Origin: Sphingobium trunci
GTDB lineage: Bacteria > Pseudomonadota > Alphaproteobacteria > Sphingomonadales > Sphingomonadaceae
Length of the DNA stretch: 64,000 nucleotides
NCBI RefSeq assembly: GCF_022664535.1
Contig: NZ_JAKUJY010000007.1
Location: forward strand, 124,001-188,000
Direction: 5' to 3'
Shown: positions 47,720 to 56,779 of the stretch, piece after piece
Layout of the letters: each line of letters opens with the position of its first letter
Position numbering within the stretch: the first letter of the stretch is position 1
Made by a program: the position numbers and the translations under genes
Notes under the pieces: generated by a model
The model's database searches: none
What the model was told of the DNA's origin: nothing
What the model saw: only the letters and a program-made list of their open reading frames with translations

Positions 47720-48496
47720 TCATGCGGCATTGGCCGCCCTTCGGCTCTCCCGGTCGATATGACGCTTGATATCCTGTACGAAGCGGGAATGGCGTACGCC
47801 CCAGAGGAAAAGATTCTGGATCAGGTTGCCGGCAAAGCGGCAAGGGCGTTTGATCTGGATCAGCAGGATATAGCGATCCTCATCCGTCTCGTTCCACACC
47901 TCATGGTTGAACATGTCATCGAAGATGAAGGACCGGCCTTCTTCCCAGGACATGACATGCAGCGTCTCCCCCTGCTCGATGTGCATCCGGCATTTCTCGC
48001 GCTCGCGCGGCACCTTGAGCGCGAGATGGTAGGTCAGCATGCCCTTGGTCATGCCCCAGTGGCGCGGAATATGCCCACCGGCCTCCATGACGGAGAAATT
48101 GGCGGTAACGAGCCCCGGCACCTTATCGATCAGCGCGGCGGTGATCGGCGCGCGGGCGCAATTGCCCTCCATCCGGTAGCCATAGCCCTTGAGGAAGAGG
48201 GTGCGCCATCGCCGGTCCGCCGCGATGCGGCCATGGTCGAAGGAAATATCGCCCAGGGAGGGAATGTCAGCCGCACGGATCCGGACTGCCTCGTCCCGAA
48301 TGTCCTGCCAATGCCGTTCAAGCGCTGAAACCCAGGGGAAGTGGCTTTTGTCGAACAGGGCGTTATCGGGGACCAGCGAGTTGCGCATGATCAGCCGGTC
48401 GACCTTCGGACGCAATTCCTTGCCGATCTGGAACAGGGACTTGCCGACGAAGGGGAGCTTCCAGCCCCGGGCATTGACTTTATCGTTCCATTTCAA
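47720..48496 (-). CDS. Aspartyl/asparaginyl beta-hydroxylase-family dioxygenase (LpxO-like)
   Basis: A 258-residue Fe(II)/2-oxoglutarate dioxygenase of the AspH/LpxO family. The iron and cosubstrate motifs are visible: GHIPRHWGMTKGMLTYHLAL, CRMHIEQGE, WEEGRSFIFDDMFNHEVWNETDEDRYILL (partial). LpxO-type members 2-hydroxylate acyl chains of lipid A; in a sphingomonad another lipid could be the target. No ATG fits: the start appears to be TTG 48494-48496, with AGGGA 8 bases upstream. Confidence 0.85.
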   Translation of the reverse strand: MKWNDKVNARGWKLPFVGKSLFQIGKELRPKVDRLIMRNSLVPDNALFDKSHFPWVSALERHWQDIRDEAVRIRAADIPSLGDISFDHGRIAADRRWRTLFLKGYGYRMEGNCARAPITAALIDKVPGLVTANFSVMEAGGHIPRHWGMTKGMLTYHLALKVPREREKCRMHIEQGETLHVMSWEEGRSFIFDDMFNHEVWNETDEDRYILLIQIKRPCRFAGNLIQNLFLWGVRHSRFVQDIKRHIDRESRRAANAA

Positions 48497-48857
48497 ACCG
48501 ATATTCCCTCAAGGAACGGCGACAGCATTGATCATGCGCTATGAGGCCGGCGCCGCTTTCCGTCAACATCCTCGCGCAGCGGGCGCGGGTGGAGGAACCC
48601 GCGGGTGCGGCAGGAGGATGTGGTGCCGTGGCCGAACCGGCTTCGACCGGGGTGCCATGGCTGTCGGAATCGGAAAGGCGGCTGCATTATGGCTGGACAT
48701 TGGCGATAAACTCGGGAGAGGAATGCATGGCCGATAGATGGCATGGACAGCGGAGCGGGCGATATCTGCAACGACGACGACATGATATGTGCTTTGCGGA
48801 GAGGCTGGTCCCATCCGATCCCTTCCCACAGGCTCGATTTACGGTAAGCGACCTCCG
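48497..48857. other. Gap without a convincing gene (control region)
   Basis: 361 bases between the divergent hydroxylase and GT4 genes. Frames on both strands are open (for example plus 48541-48924 and minus 48532-48891), but they are rich in Arg/Pro/Ser/His, have no family features and overlap each other. I see no RNA gene or clear promoter pair. Confidence 0.5.
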
Positions 48858-50090
48858 ATGGCCCTTTCCCATTCGCGCGCGGTGCCGCCACCGGGCGCAG
48901 TCATCCTTGATATCTCGCGCCTGATTTCCAGGGTGCATTATTCCACGCCATCGGGGGTGGACCGCGTGGAAATGGCCTATGCGCGGGGCCTTCTGAAACA
49001 TTATGGCGACGGCCTGGCCTTTGCGGCGGTCCATCCTTCCGGGCTCTATGGGCGGCTGTCGCGCCAGCCGGTCCTTGCCTATCTCGACGAGCTGGAAAGC
49101 CGTTGGTCGAGCCAGGACGCTGGTCCGCACCGGCGCTCGCTGGCGTCATCCATGCCCTGGCTTGTTTCCCTGCTGCCGTCGCGAGTTGCGAGCCGCTCCG
49201 CGGACGCGGTCTATGTGCAGGCCTCTCCGCACCATCTGACCCGCGCGCACCAAGTGCGCCGGATCCTGGCGCGCGAGCAGGCCCGCTTCCTGTGCCTGGT
49301 GCATGATCTCATTCCCATCGAATATCCCGAATATGCCCGAGTCTCCGGCGACCGGCAGCACCGGCAGCGGATCGCGACCATTGCCGCGCTCGCTGACGGG
49401 GTGATCGTCAATTCCGCCGCCACCGGACGGTCGTTGCAACACTGGTTGGAGCGGACCGGACGGAATGTGGATATGCATGTCGCCCTTCTGGGGACGGAAC
49501 CTCTGGCCGCCGCCCAGCCCTTCGAGCAAGCGGACGGGCGGCCCTATTTCGTCTGTCTGGGCACCATCGAACCGCGCAAGAATCATCTACTTCTGCTCAA
49601 CCTGTGGCGCCATATGGCGCAAACGCTGGATGCTGGGAGCGTGCCGCGCCTCATCGTCATCGGGCGCCGGGGATGGGAAAATGAGCAGGTGGTCGACATG
49701 CTGGAGCGATGTCCCGCCCTGAAGGATCATGTCGAGGAACTCAATGGCTGTTCCGACGCCCGCATGGCCGGCCTGTTGCGCGGCGCGCGCGCTTTGCTGA
49801 TGCCTTCCTTTGCGGAAGGCTACGGGATGCCGGTGGCCGAAGCGCTATCCGTCGATACGCCGGTCATTTGCAGCGATCTTCCGGCTCTGCGCGAGGCGGG
49901 AGGAGATGTGCCCGACTATCTGAACCCGCTGGACGGGCCGGGGTGGCAGGCCAAGATTCTCGACCATGCCATAAGGGGGCCTTGTCACGCCGCCCAGATG
50001 CAGCGCCTACCCCATTGGCATGCGCCCAGCTGGGACGAGCATATCGCCATCGTGGCCGATGCGATTGCGGCATTGCAGGCCCGCGCCTGA
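48858..50090 (+). CDS. Glycosyltransferase family 4 (GT-B)
   Basis: A 410-residue retaining glycosyltransferase. The C-terminal donor domain has YFVCLGTIEPRKNHLLLL, LIVIGRRGWEN, and the signature ALLMPSFAEGYGMPVAEALSVDTPVICSDLPALREAGGD (in segments) with the E-x7-E motif. The N-terminal acceptor domain begins VILDISRLISRVHYSTPSGVDRVE, common in rhamnosyl/mannosyl transferases of capsules and exopolysaccharides. ATG 48858 is preferred over GTG 48789. Sugar and acceptor are unknown. Its end is 13 bases from the convergent hydroxylase. Confidence 0.9.
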   Translation: MALSHSRAVPPPGAVILDISRLISRVHYSTPSGVDRVEMAYARGLLKHYGDGLAFAAVHPSGLYGRLSRQPVLAYLDELESRWSSQDAGPHRRSLASSMPWLVSLLPSRVASRSADAVYVQASPHHLTRAHQVRRILAREQARFLCLVHDLIPIEYPEYARVSGDRQHRQRIATIAALADGVIVNSAATGRSLQHWLERTGRNVDMHVALLGTEPLAAAQPFEQADGRPYFVCLGTIEPRKNHLLLLNLWRHMAQTLDAGSVPRLIVIGRRGWENEQVVDMLERCPALKDHVEELNGCSDARMAGLLRGARALLMPSFAEGYGMPVAEALSVDTPVICSDLPALREAGGDVPDYLNPLDGPGWQAKILDHAIRGPCHAAQMQRLPHWHAPSWDEHIAIVADAIAALQARA

Positions 50091-50103
50091 ACGGCGCTGG
50101 CTT

Positions 50104-50718
50104 TCATGGCCGTTTGAGGGATCGCACCATACTGCCGAACAGCCTGTCCCAGAAAATGGCCGAAATCGCGTAATTGCCATGCTCGTCCACATAATGGTGG
50201 CGCATATGGTGGCGTTTCAGCGCTGAAGCCAGTTTCCCGCGCATCGGCCATTGGTGGCTTGCATAATGGACGGTGTCGTAGACCACATAGCCCAGGATGA
50301 ACCCCAGAAACAGCCAGGTTCCCGGACCGCCGAGCAGCATCAGGCATGCGCCCCAGACCAGCGCCGCGACAGGCAGGCTCACCGATAACGGCATCATGTC
50401 GCGCATGGGATCGTTGGGATTATCGTGATGATTGCCGTGGATCAGGAAAACGAACCATTTGACCGCGGGCCACTCCACCTTCAGGTGGAAGAGATAGCGA
50501 TGCATGGCATATTCGAACAATGTCCATATGAGCAGGCCCGCCGCAAACAGGCCGAGCCCCGCCCAAAAACCGGTCCTGCCCCAACCGACCCAGGCAATGA
50601 GCGGCAGCAATATGGCCCAATTCAACGCGAAAACGCGGGGCGAAATCAACGTGAGCTTTTCCAGTCGTTCATTGTTGAACAGCCGAATTCGTTGCGAATG
50701 GTGATCGGGAGCAGGCAT
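50104..50718 (-). CDS. Fatty acid hydroxylase / sterol desaturase superfamily membrane protein
   Basis: A 204-residue integral membrane di-iron enzyme. All histidine clusters are present: HRYLFH, HGNHHD, HYASHQ and HHMRHHY, between hydrophobic segments. The size and spacing resemble fatty-acid 2-hydroxylases that act on sphingolipid acyl chains. Sphingomonads carry 2-hydroxy acids in their glycosphingolipids, so that is a reasonable guess; carotenoid or sterol-type substrates are alternatives. Neighbouring polysaccharide and LpxO-like genes support an envelope role. Confidence 0.88.
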   Translation of the reverse strand: MPAPDHHSQRIRLFNNERLEKLTLISPRVFALNWAILLPLIAWVGWGRTGFWAGLGLFAAGLLIWTLFEYAMHRYLFHLKVEWPAVKWFVFLIHGNHHDNPNDPMRDMMPLSVSLPVAALVWGACLMLLGGPGTWLFLGFILGYVVYDTVHYASHQWPMRGKLASALKRHHMRHHYVDEHGNYAISAIFWDRLFGSMVRSLKRP

Positions 50719-50810
50719 TGGGAGAACTCGAACAACGGTGGCCGTTGCCTGTCAAGGCATTATCGCTATGAAGCGGCGTTAACGAGAATCTGTTACATGG
50801 ATGCATCGGC

Positions 50811-51590
50811 ATGAAGACAGTATTTCGTCCGGTGCGCATTCTCATCATCGGCGCATCCGGAGGGCTGGGTACGGCATTGGCCCGGCACTATGCGCGTCCG
50901 GACATATATCTGTCTCTCTGGGGCCGTGATACGGAACGCCTGTCATCGCTCTCCAGGGTTTGCGAGGCAGCGGGGGCATCCGTTCATTTTCGTTCGCTGG
51001 ACCTGAGCGATCTGAAGGGCGGGGTCGATGCCATGCTGGCCGAGGATGAGCGCACCCCTTTCGATCTTGCCATTTTCGCCTCCGGCCTGGGGGACGTTCG
51101 TGCGACTGGCGCTGTCGTCGAGGATGCCGCTCTTGTCGCGCGCCTGGGTATCGTCAACTTCGTCGCGCCCGCTTCGATGGCCGCGGCGCTGGCCGGGCGC
51201 ATGGCGGCGCGGGGCAAGGGCCGCATCGTCCTGATCGGATCTGCCGCCGCTTTCCATGCCCTGCCCTTTGCCTGTGCCTATTCCGGGACGAAGGCAGGCC
51301 TTTCCCATTTTGCCGAAGCGCTGCGCATCGGCATGCGGCAGCATGGCGTGGGGATCGTGCTGGTTTCGCCCGGCTTCATCGACACCCAGGCCGCCCGGCA
51401 GGCCCAGGGTTCCAGGCCTCTGTCGATGTCGCCCGAGGTCGCCGCAGCGAAGATCGCCCGCGCTGCAGCGCTGGGGAAAGCGCATGTTATCACGCCCTGG
51501 CCCTTCAGCCTGCTCCGCTGGTTTGACCGCTTGCTGCCGCGACCGTTGCGGGAAAGGCTGCTGCTGGCGCTTGCTCCGCCGGGTGGATAG
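50811..51590 (+). CDS. Short-chain dehydrogenase/reductase
   Basis: A 259-residue NAD(P)-dependent oxidoreductase with the cofactor loop IIGASGGLGTALA, the structural FASGLG (NNAG-like), catalytic Ser in IVLIGSAAAFH, and YSGTK (YxxxK), then VSPGFIDT. Substrate unknown. It is an isolated plus-strand gene among surface-polysaccharide genes. Its last 86 bases overlap the 3' end of the convergent LTA-synthase-like gene. Confidence 0.9.
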   Translation: MKTVFRPVRILIIGASGGLGTALARHYARPDIYLSLWGRDTERLSSLSRVCEAAGASVHFRSLDLSDLKGGVDAMLAEDERTPFDLAIFASGLGDVRATGAVVEDAALVARLGIVNFVAPASMAAALAGRMAARGKGRIVLIGSAAAFHALPFACAYSGTKAGLSHFAEALRIGMRQHGVGIVLVSPGFIDTQAARQAQGSRPLSMSPEVAAAKIARAAALGKAHVITPWPFSLLRWFDRLLPRPLRERLLLALAPPGG

Positions 51591-53088
51591 CGGTGTCGGC
51601 GCGTAGGGTGGCCGCGGGGGTGCCCAGCACGATATCGAGCATGGCATGATGCAGGCCGGCCGGTGTCAGGTCCACGCGCCGGTTGTCGCCCCGGACGATT
51701 GCGCCCGAACCGTCGAGGCGCATCATCACATAGGGCGTGTGGCGTTCTCCGCCTGGCGCGGTCGCTCCGGGGATGCTGGGACGATGATCGCCGAAGAAGA
51801 CCAGAAGCGCCGGCCGCTGCAGGACGGCCAGCTGGTCCAGCAATGTGGTGAGCATGGCGTCGCTGTTGCGAACCAGGCGAAGATAGCTTTGCACCAGGTC
51901 GCCGCCGGAGGGCATGTCGGGCGCCCAGGGGCCATGATTTTCAATCGTGACGGTATAGATGAGGCTTGGCTCGACCGCTTCACGGGCCAGCGAGGCGATC
52001 TTTTCGGCCAGTGCCGCATCCGTGACATAGCGCCCGGATCCCGCGGCGACCGGTGCGAAATGCTCCTCACCCACGAGATCTGCAAAGCCGCCCGCGGGCA
52101 TGATCCGGTCGCGGCCGTAGAAGCGCATGTCGTGCGGATGGACGAAGAGGCTCTGCCAGCCTGCTGCCTTCAGCCGCGCGGGCAGGGCATAGGAGGCTTC
52201 GCCGAGCGCGGTGAGGAAAGGATCGTAGCGCCGGAAGCCAAGCGCATCCTCGCTCCGCCCGAACAGCACGCCATATTCCGTTCGCATCGTATAGGCCCCG
52301 AAGCCGCTGACCTCCAGCTGGCCCCATTGCCAGGCCTTTTCGCGCGCGCCGGAAAGGCCAGGCAAGCGGATGTCCGGGCCGTCGAACAGGTCGGCCGGAT
52401 CAGCAAAGGATTCGCACTGGACGACCAGCAGCAGTTCCGGTGTCGCCAGAAGCGCGGACGCAGGGTGTCTGTCGATGTCGGGGCAGGGCGGCGGATCGGC
52501 ACTTTCCCGCCAGCGCAGCCAATAGAGCAACAGCGTCGGCAGGAAGTCATGACGCCTGACGTCGGCATGGGCGTCCGGCGTGGCAGCGATGTCCCGGAAC
52601 GGAGCGCTGCGCATGGTTGCCGCCAATATGGCAAGGCTGCCGAGGAGGACCAGCATCCCGGCCAGATGTGCCTGCCATTCCGGAACGAACAGCCAGGCCA
52701 GCATGGCGACAAGGATGATCGTCACCACCCCTGCCGCCGTGCGTTGACCGACGCTGATGGCCGAAAGATAGAATTGGGGATGGCGGAAGATCGCGCCGAT
52801 CAGCGCCAGATCGGAAAAGAGCAGGGGTTCGCCCAGCATGGCGTGCTTGGCGTTGGAGGCCAGGACGAGCAAGGCGAGCAAGGCGAGCGCCAACCCCGCC
52901 GAAAGCGGAAAATTGCCGCACAAGGCCAGGAACAGGCCGAACAGGGCGATCATCAGCCATGACGCCAGCCACAGGCCGGCCATGCTGCGTCCGGACAGTC
53001 GGAAAACCGGCCCGGGCCGCGGGCGGACCAATCCGTCGAGAAGGACGGCGCCGACCAGCAATGCCGCGAATGTCAGTCCTTCAAGCAT
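51505..53088 (-). CDS. LTA-synthase-like sulfatase-fold membrane protein
   Basis: A 527-residue protein with about five N-terminal membrane helices and an extracytoplasmic alkaline-phosphatase/sulfatase-fold domain: LLVVQCESFADP (metal-site region), MRTEYGVLFG, SLFVHPHDMRFYGRD, YTVTIENHGPW and LLVFFGDHRPS. These are the motifs of LtaS/OpgB-like phosphoglycerol or phosphoethanolamine transferases that decorate envelope glycans. The usual nucleophile Thr sits in the TMRTEYG region. ATG 53086-53088 is taken; a GTG one codon earlier is possible. The 86-base convergent overlap with the SDR is odd. Confidence 0.82.
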   Translation of the reverse strand: MLEGLTFAALLVGAVLLDGLVRPRPGPVFRLSGRSMAGLWLASWLMIALFGLFLALCGNFPLSAGLALALLALLVLASNAKHAMLGEPLLFSDLALIGAIFRHPQFYLSAISVGQRTAAGVVTIILVAMLAWLFVPEWQAHLAGMLVLLGSLAILAATMRSAPFRDIAATPDAHADVRRHDFLPTLLLYWLRWRESADPPPCPDIDRHPASALLATPELLLVVQCESFADPADLFDGPDIRLPGLSGAREKAWQWGQLEVSGFGAYTMRTEYGVLFGRSEDALGFRRYDPFLTALGEASYALPARLKAAGWQSLFVHPHDMRFYGRDRIMPAGGFADLVGEEHFAPVAAGSGRYVTDAALAEKIASLAREAVEPSLIYTVTIENHGPWAPDMPSGGDLVQSYLRLVRNSDAMLTTLLDQLAVLQRPALLVFFGDHRPSIPGATAPGGERHTPYVMMRLDGSGAIVRGDNRRVDLTPAGLHHAMLDIVLGTPAATLRADTAIHPAEQAPAAAFPATVAAASGQTSGAG

Positions 53089-53264
53089 CACTGTCTTGCT
53101 GCACTACCCAAAGCGGCCGTATCTCAATGCCGTCATGCTCCATCTGCCAGGCAGGAAAGGCCTCATAGCGAACAGGGCCTTGGCTGTCATCAGGCCTCTG
53201 TTCCGCTCTTTGACGGATCAGGTGATCGCCGAGGCTTGCGGTCGGACTCAGGGCAGACTAGGCC

Positions 53265-54614
53265 ATGGACGAGAACAACAGCATGTCAGCAGGCACCAAG
53301 CCCCGGCCGCCATCACGGAGCATGATTTCCCAGATGCCAGAATTGTCCAAGACTGCGGCGGATCATTCCTGCGGCGTGAAAAGCCCTATGTCCGGATCGG
53401 ACAAGCGCACTGTCCTCCTGCTCCAGGGCCTGATGGGACCGCTGTTCCGCCGCCTCGGTCAGGAACTGATCCGATCGGGGCACAGCGTCTACAAGATCAA
53501 TTTCAACGGCGGCGACCGCCTGTTCTGGCGCCTGCCCAACGGCATCGATTATCGCGGTTCGCTGGAGGAGTGGCCAGCGATGCTCGAACGGACGATCCGT
53601 GAGCTTGGCATCACCGACGTGGCGCTGTTCGGCGATTGCCGCGACCATCATATGCCCGCCACACGGCTCTGCCGCGAGTTGGGGGTGCCGGTCCATGTGT
53701 TCGAGGAGGGCTATATCCGGCCCGACTGGGTGACGCTGGAACTGGGCGGCGTCAACGGCCATTCCTCGCTTCCGCATGATCCGGCCTGGTATCGGAAGAC
53801 CGCCGCCGCGCTGCCCCCCGTTCCAGCGCACAGCCAGGTCCATTCCTCCTTCCGGCGCCGTGCGACCGAGGGTCTGGTGTATAATGCCGCGGATGTGCTG
53901 ACCCGCTGGCGCTATCCGCACTGGACCAACCATCGGCCCTGGCATCCGGTCGTGGAGGGGATGGGATGGTGGCGGAAATTGCGGCGCCGCAAGGAACGCG
54001 AAGCTTCGAGCACGGAATTGATTGCCCGCCTTGGGGCGTCCGAGCAGCCCTACTTCCTCTTCCCGCTCCAACTCGATTCGGATGCGCAGATTCGCCTGCA
54101 CTCGCCCTTTGCCGGTATCGCAGGCGCGCTCCGGCTTGTGATCCAGTCGTTCGCCGAACATGCTCCGGCCGACGCGCGACTGGTGGTGAAGGAGCATCCG
54201 CTCGACAACGGCGTGCGCGACTGGCAGCAGGAAACCGCCGACATGGCGTCGCTGTTCGGTGTCGCGGATCGGGTGGATTATCTGGCTTGGGGCGATATCG
54301 TCCCGGTTGCGCAACGATCGAGCGGTGTCGTCACGATCAACAGCACCAGCGGCACTTTGGCACTGGCCATGGGGGTGCCGGTCGTCGCGCTGGGCCAGGC
54401 AATCTACGACATGCCGGACATCACTTTCCAGGGCGGACTGGATGCCTTCTGGAGCAATCCAGTCGCGCCTGACGCCGAGACTTTCGCGGCGTTCCGGCGA
54501 GTTCTGGTCGAACGTTGCCTGATCCCCGGCGGTTTCTTCTCGGATGAGGCGCTGGACAAGGTGGTGCGCCATGCCGTTGCCAGGTTTGAAGGCAAGCCCT
54601 TGATGCCAGAATAG
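53265..54614 (+). CDS. Capsular polysaccharide biosynthesis protein, KpsS-like
   Basis: KpsS-type proteins are glycosyltransferases that start the lipid-linked Kdo linker of group 2 capsules. Diagnostic segments are VLLLQGLMGPLFRRLGQELIRSG, KINFNGGDRLFW, FGDCRDHHMPA, VFEEGYIRPDWVTLE, LDSDAQIRLHSPF, VVKEHPLDNG and TINSTSGTLALAMG. The family core starts near residue 48, so the first 40 residues are doubtful; ATG 53388 is an alternative start and no site has a good Shine-Dalgarno. No KpsC or export genes are in the window. Confidence 0.85.
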   Translation: MDENNSMSAGTKPRPPSRSMISQMPELSKTAADHSCGVKSPMSGSDKRTVLLLQGLMGPLFRRLGQELIRSGHSVYKINFNGGDRLFWRLPNGIDYRGSLEEWPAMLERTIRELGITDVALFGDCRDHHMPATRLCRELGVPVHVFEEGYIRPDWVTLELGGVNGHSSLPHDPAWYRKTAAALPPVPAHSQVHSSFRRRATEGLVYNAADVLTRWRYPHWTNHRPWHPVVEGMGWWRKLRRRKEREASSTELIARLGASEQPYFLFPLQLDSDAQIRLHSPFAGIAGALRLVIQSFAEHAPADARLVVKEHPLDNGVRDWQQETADMASLFGVADRVDYLAWGDIVPVAQRSSGVVTINSTSGTLALAMGVPVVALGQAIYDMPDITFQGGLDAFWSNPVAPDAETFAAFRRVLVERCLIPGGFFSDEALDKVVRHAVARFEGKPLMPE

Positions 54615-54649
54615 GCAGCCGTCAGCCGCCATCAATTCAATATCGATTC

Positions 54650-54821
54650 GCTCTGGCATGCCCGGAATTTGCCTGGCACGGCTGATCGAACCGTCCTTCA
54701 GCGCTCTGTTGACCAGAGCATGTCGGCGAGCATCGCCCCCCATCACCTTGCCCAGCTGGCTCTCGCTGAAGATTGGTTCAGCGAGGATCGATTGTCCAAC
54801 CTGATCTGCGAGCACGCTCAT
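54650..54821 (-). pseudogene. Truncated N-terminus resembling an AbiEi-type antitoxin/regulator
   Basis: From an ATG at 54819-54821 the minus strand reads MSVLADQVGQSILAEPIFSE, SQLGKVMGGDARRHALVNRA and LKDGSISRARQ. This looks like the winged-helix start of AbiEi-like/DUF6088 proteins, which normally continue with a GLYVL-type segment. Here the similarity stops and the frame runs antisense into the KpsS-like gene. I read it as a decayed remnant from memory of family style only; a search is needed. Confidence 0.35.
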
Positions 54822-55103
54822 AAAATTCCAGATACTTCCAAGTGAAAGTTCCAAGAATTTCCTGAGGTGCCGTCTGCTATCGCCCTTTCTCCCCCGCAGC
54901 TTTTCGAATCAGCTCCGGACGAGCTGCAGGATGATTGTGCTCATGTGCGTCACCATCTTGCCCATCGCCACGGCCCAGGCGAACAAATCAGGCTGATTTG
55001 GATCCTAGGCTCCGACCAGCTGCCATAAAAACCTAATTTTCGCTGGGCACAAAACCAATAGCCGCGTCACATCTGGAACATCTCGTGGAGGGGAGCTGTC
55101 AGG
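54822..55103. other. Non-coding gap before the PTPS-type membrane protein
   Basis: Together with the remnant above, about 490 bases between the KpsS-like gene (ends 54614) and the convergent membrane-protein gene hold no intact gene. Composition is less GC-rich than the flanks (for example CATAAAAACCTAATTTTCGC near 55023). No clear terminator or RNA gene was found. Confidence 0.5.
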
Positions 55104-56621
55104 CTACTGCCGTATGCTTGCGGTCGCAAACACGGTCAAACGCGACAATCGACCGCGAAGCATGATCACCGCGAGCACAAACAGGCTGATCATAGTGATA
55201 AGCAGGCCGACCCATTCCTGCCATATAGTGACACGCTCTATCCGATAGCGCCCGGGCTGCCCCTGGAACTTGATGACGGGTCCCCGATAAGGCACGACCT
55301 CATCGCCCCGCATGACGCGCCAGATCGGGAAAGCGGCGCGCCGCATCGTCACCTCGCCCGGCGTATCAGCCACCACCTCGTCGCCCGGCCTGATGTTGCG
55401 CCACTCGGCGAGGTCCGGCTTCCGCTCCGTTCCGGTTATGCGCTTCGTGTCGAAGCCGACAGGTAGATATTCAACGGCGTCGGGCAGATCGCGCCTGATC
55501 ATGGCGTAAGGCACTGGCTTGGCCAGATATTCTGCCGCTTGGGATGCCCATCTGACATAGGAGAAGGTCACAAGTCCAAGGCCCAATCCGAGCAGGATCG
55601 CTTTTGGGCGGCAACTGAGCATGGCCGTTATGGCGGCAAATTCGATGAGGCCCAACAGTCGCCAGGGAAATTGCGCTTGGACAAAGGGCGGAATGTCCCA
55701 GATGAAAGGGATGAGGCCGAGAGCCGCCAGTGCAGCGAGAAGGCTTATGAAGGTCCAGATGGACCGTGCCGACAGCGACAGCAGCGCCAGGCCGGCAATG
55801 AGCGCCGGAATAGACAGCGCCTGGAGCAGGCGGCCGCTCGCCAGCAATCCCCAGGACGATGGCCGATACCAAGGCTCCCATAGCAGCTGCGAGGAAATAT
55901 GGTCCTGCATCGTCAAGGCCGGCACCAGATAGAAGGCCGCAAGACCTACGGCGAGCGCTACGCTGGCTGCAAGGGGCCAGAAGGCGCGCCGGTCTGCCAG
56001 GATTTTATGCACGCCGAGCGGTGCGATCAGGAAGAAGCCGGTGAGCATCGCCATGGGCAAATGGGTCAGCACAAGCCCGCCATAGGCGAACACCAGCAGC
56101 ATGAGACTCCTGCGCTCGGGAAGGCGGGTGATGGCCAGCGCAACGAGGGGATACCATAGGAAGGCAGTGAATTCCGCCAGAGCGCCCCGGACATAGAAGT
56201 CCATCAGGTGATACGGCGCGGCCATGTAGAGGATGGCCCCGACGAGAGGATAGGTACCGCGGGCCGAAAGCCAATGATACATGGTGATGCCTGACAGCAG
56301 CAGCGTCAGGAACGCGGCCATGTTGATCGCGGTGAGCGTCGACAGGCCGCCCGCATCGAAGGCGCCCGCTATCCAGAAGGCGATCGGCGGGTAGAAATAG
56401 AAGGTGGGGCTTCCAAGCCCCTCAAAACTGTCAGGAAGCCAGCGCGGATAGAGATCGCCTTTCGCCATTTCGGTCCCGAACTGGCTTGTCCAGATATAGT
56501 TATAAGTAGCCGAATGGGAATAGCCCGGACCCAGCAGGAAGGTGGGCAGCAGGAGGAACGCCGCCACAAGCGCCAGGAGACCGACTTTACGCCGGCTGAT
56601 ATGGGTCGTCATCGGTGCCAT
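55104..56621 (-). CDS. Polytopic membrane protein, 6-pyruvoyl-tetrahydropterin-synthase-related / GT-C-like
   Basis: A 505-residue protein with roughly ten or more membrane helices. The N-terminus GPGYSHSATYNYIWTSQFGTEMAKGDLYPRWLPDSFEGLGSPTFYFYPP (in segments) is the pattern of bacterial membrane proteins annotated as PTPS-related, which look like GT-C glycosyltransferases: an early extracytoplasmic loop with acidic residues, then a helical bundle and a short C-terminal extracytoplasmic domain. Likely transfers a sugar from a lipid carrier, but this is inference. Start ATG 56619-56621, or 56612. Divergent from the GT2 gene. Confidence 0.65.
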   Translation of the reverse strand: MAPMTTHISRRKVGLLALVAAFLLLPTFLLGPGYSHSATYNYIWTSQFGTEMAKGDLYPRWLPDSFEGLGSPTFYFYPPIAFWIAGAFDAGGLSTLTAINMAAFLTLLLSGITMYHWLSARGTYPLVGAILYMAAPYHLMDFYVRGALAEFTAFLWYPLVALAITRLPERRSLMLLVFAYGGLVLTHLPMAMLTGFFLIAPLGVHKILADRRAFWPLAASVALAVGLAAFYLVPALTMQDHISSQLLWEPWYRPSSWGLLASGRLLQALSIPALIAGLALLSLSARSIWTFISLLAALAALGLIPFIWDIPPFVQAQFPWRLLGLIEFAAITAMLSCRPKAILLGLGLGLVTFSYVRWASQAAEYLAKPVPYAMIRRDLPDAVEYLPVGFDTKRITGTERKPDLAEWRNIRPGDEVVADTPGEVTMRRAAFPIWRVMRGDEVVPYRGPVIKFQGQPGRYRIERVTIWQEWVGLLITMISLFVLAVIMLRGRLSRLTVFATASIRQ

Positions 56622-56779
56622 CCATCCGTTTCACACACCTCAGCCTGATCGCTAAAAATGGTAAAGATTATGCTCACCTCGTCTCCGGCGGCACAGCTTC
56701 CCCGCACGGGTGAAACTTTGTTAACCATTTTCGCCGATACCCGCATGGGGCACCGGCCCGCATTGGGGGCTCAGAAGGA

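Noticed and set aside
48541..48924. 127-residue plus-strand frame in the hydroxylase-GT4 gap
   Set aside because: Overlaps competing frames, lacks family features and runs into the GT4 gene in another frame.
53313..54854. 513-residue minus-strand frame
   Set aside because: Most of it is antisense to the KpsS-like gene. Only the first part (54650-54821) looks protein-like and is reported as a possible remnant.
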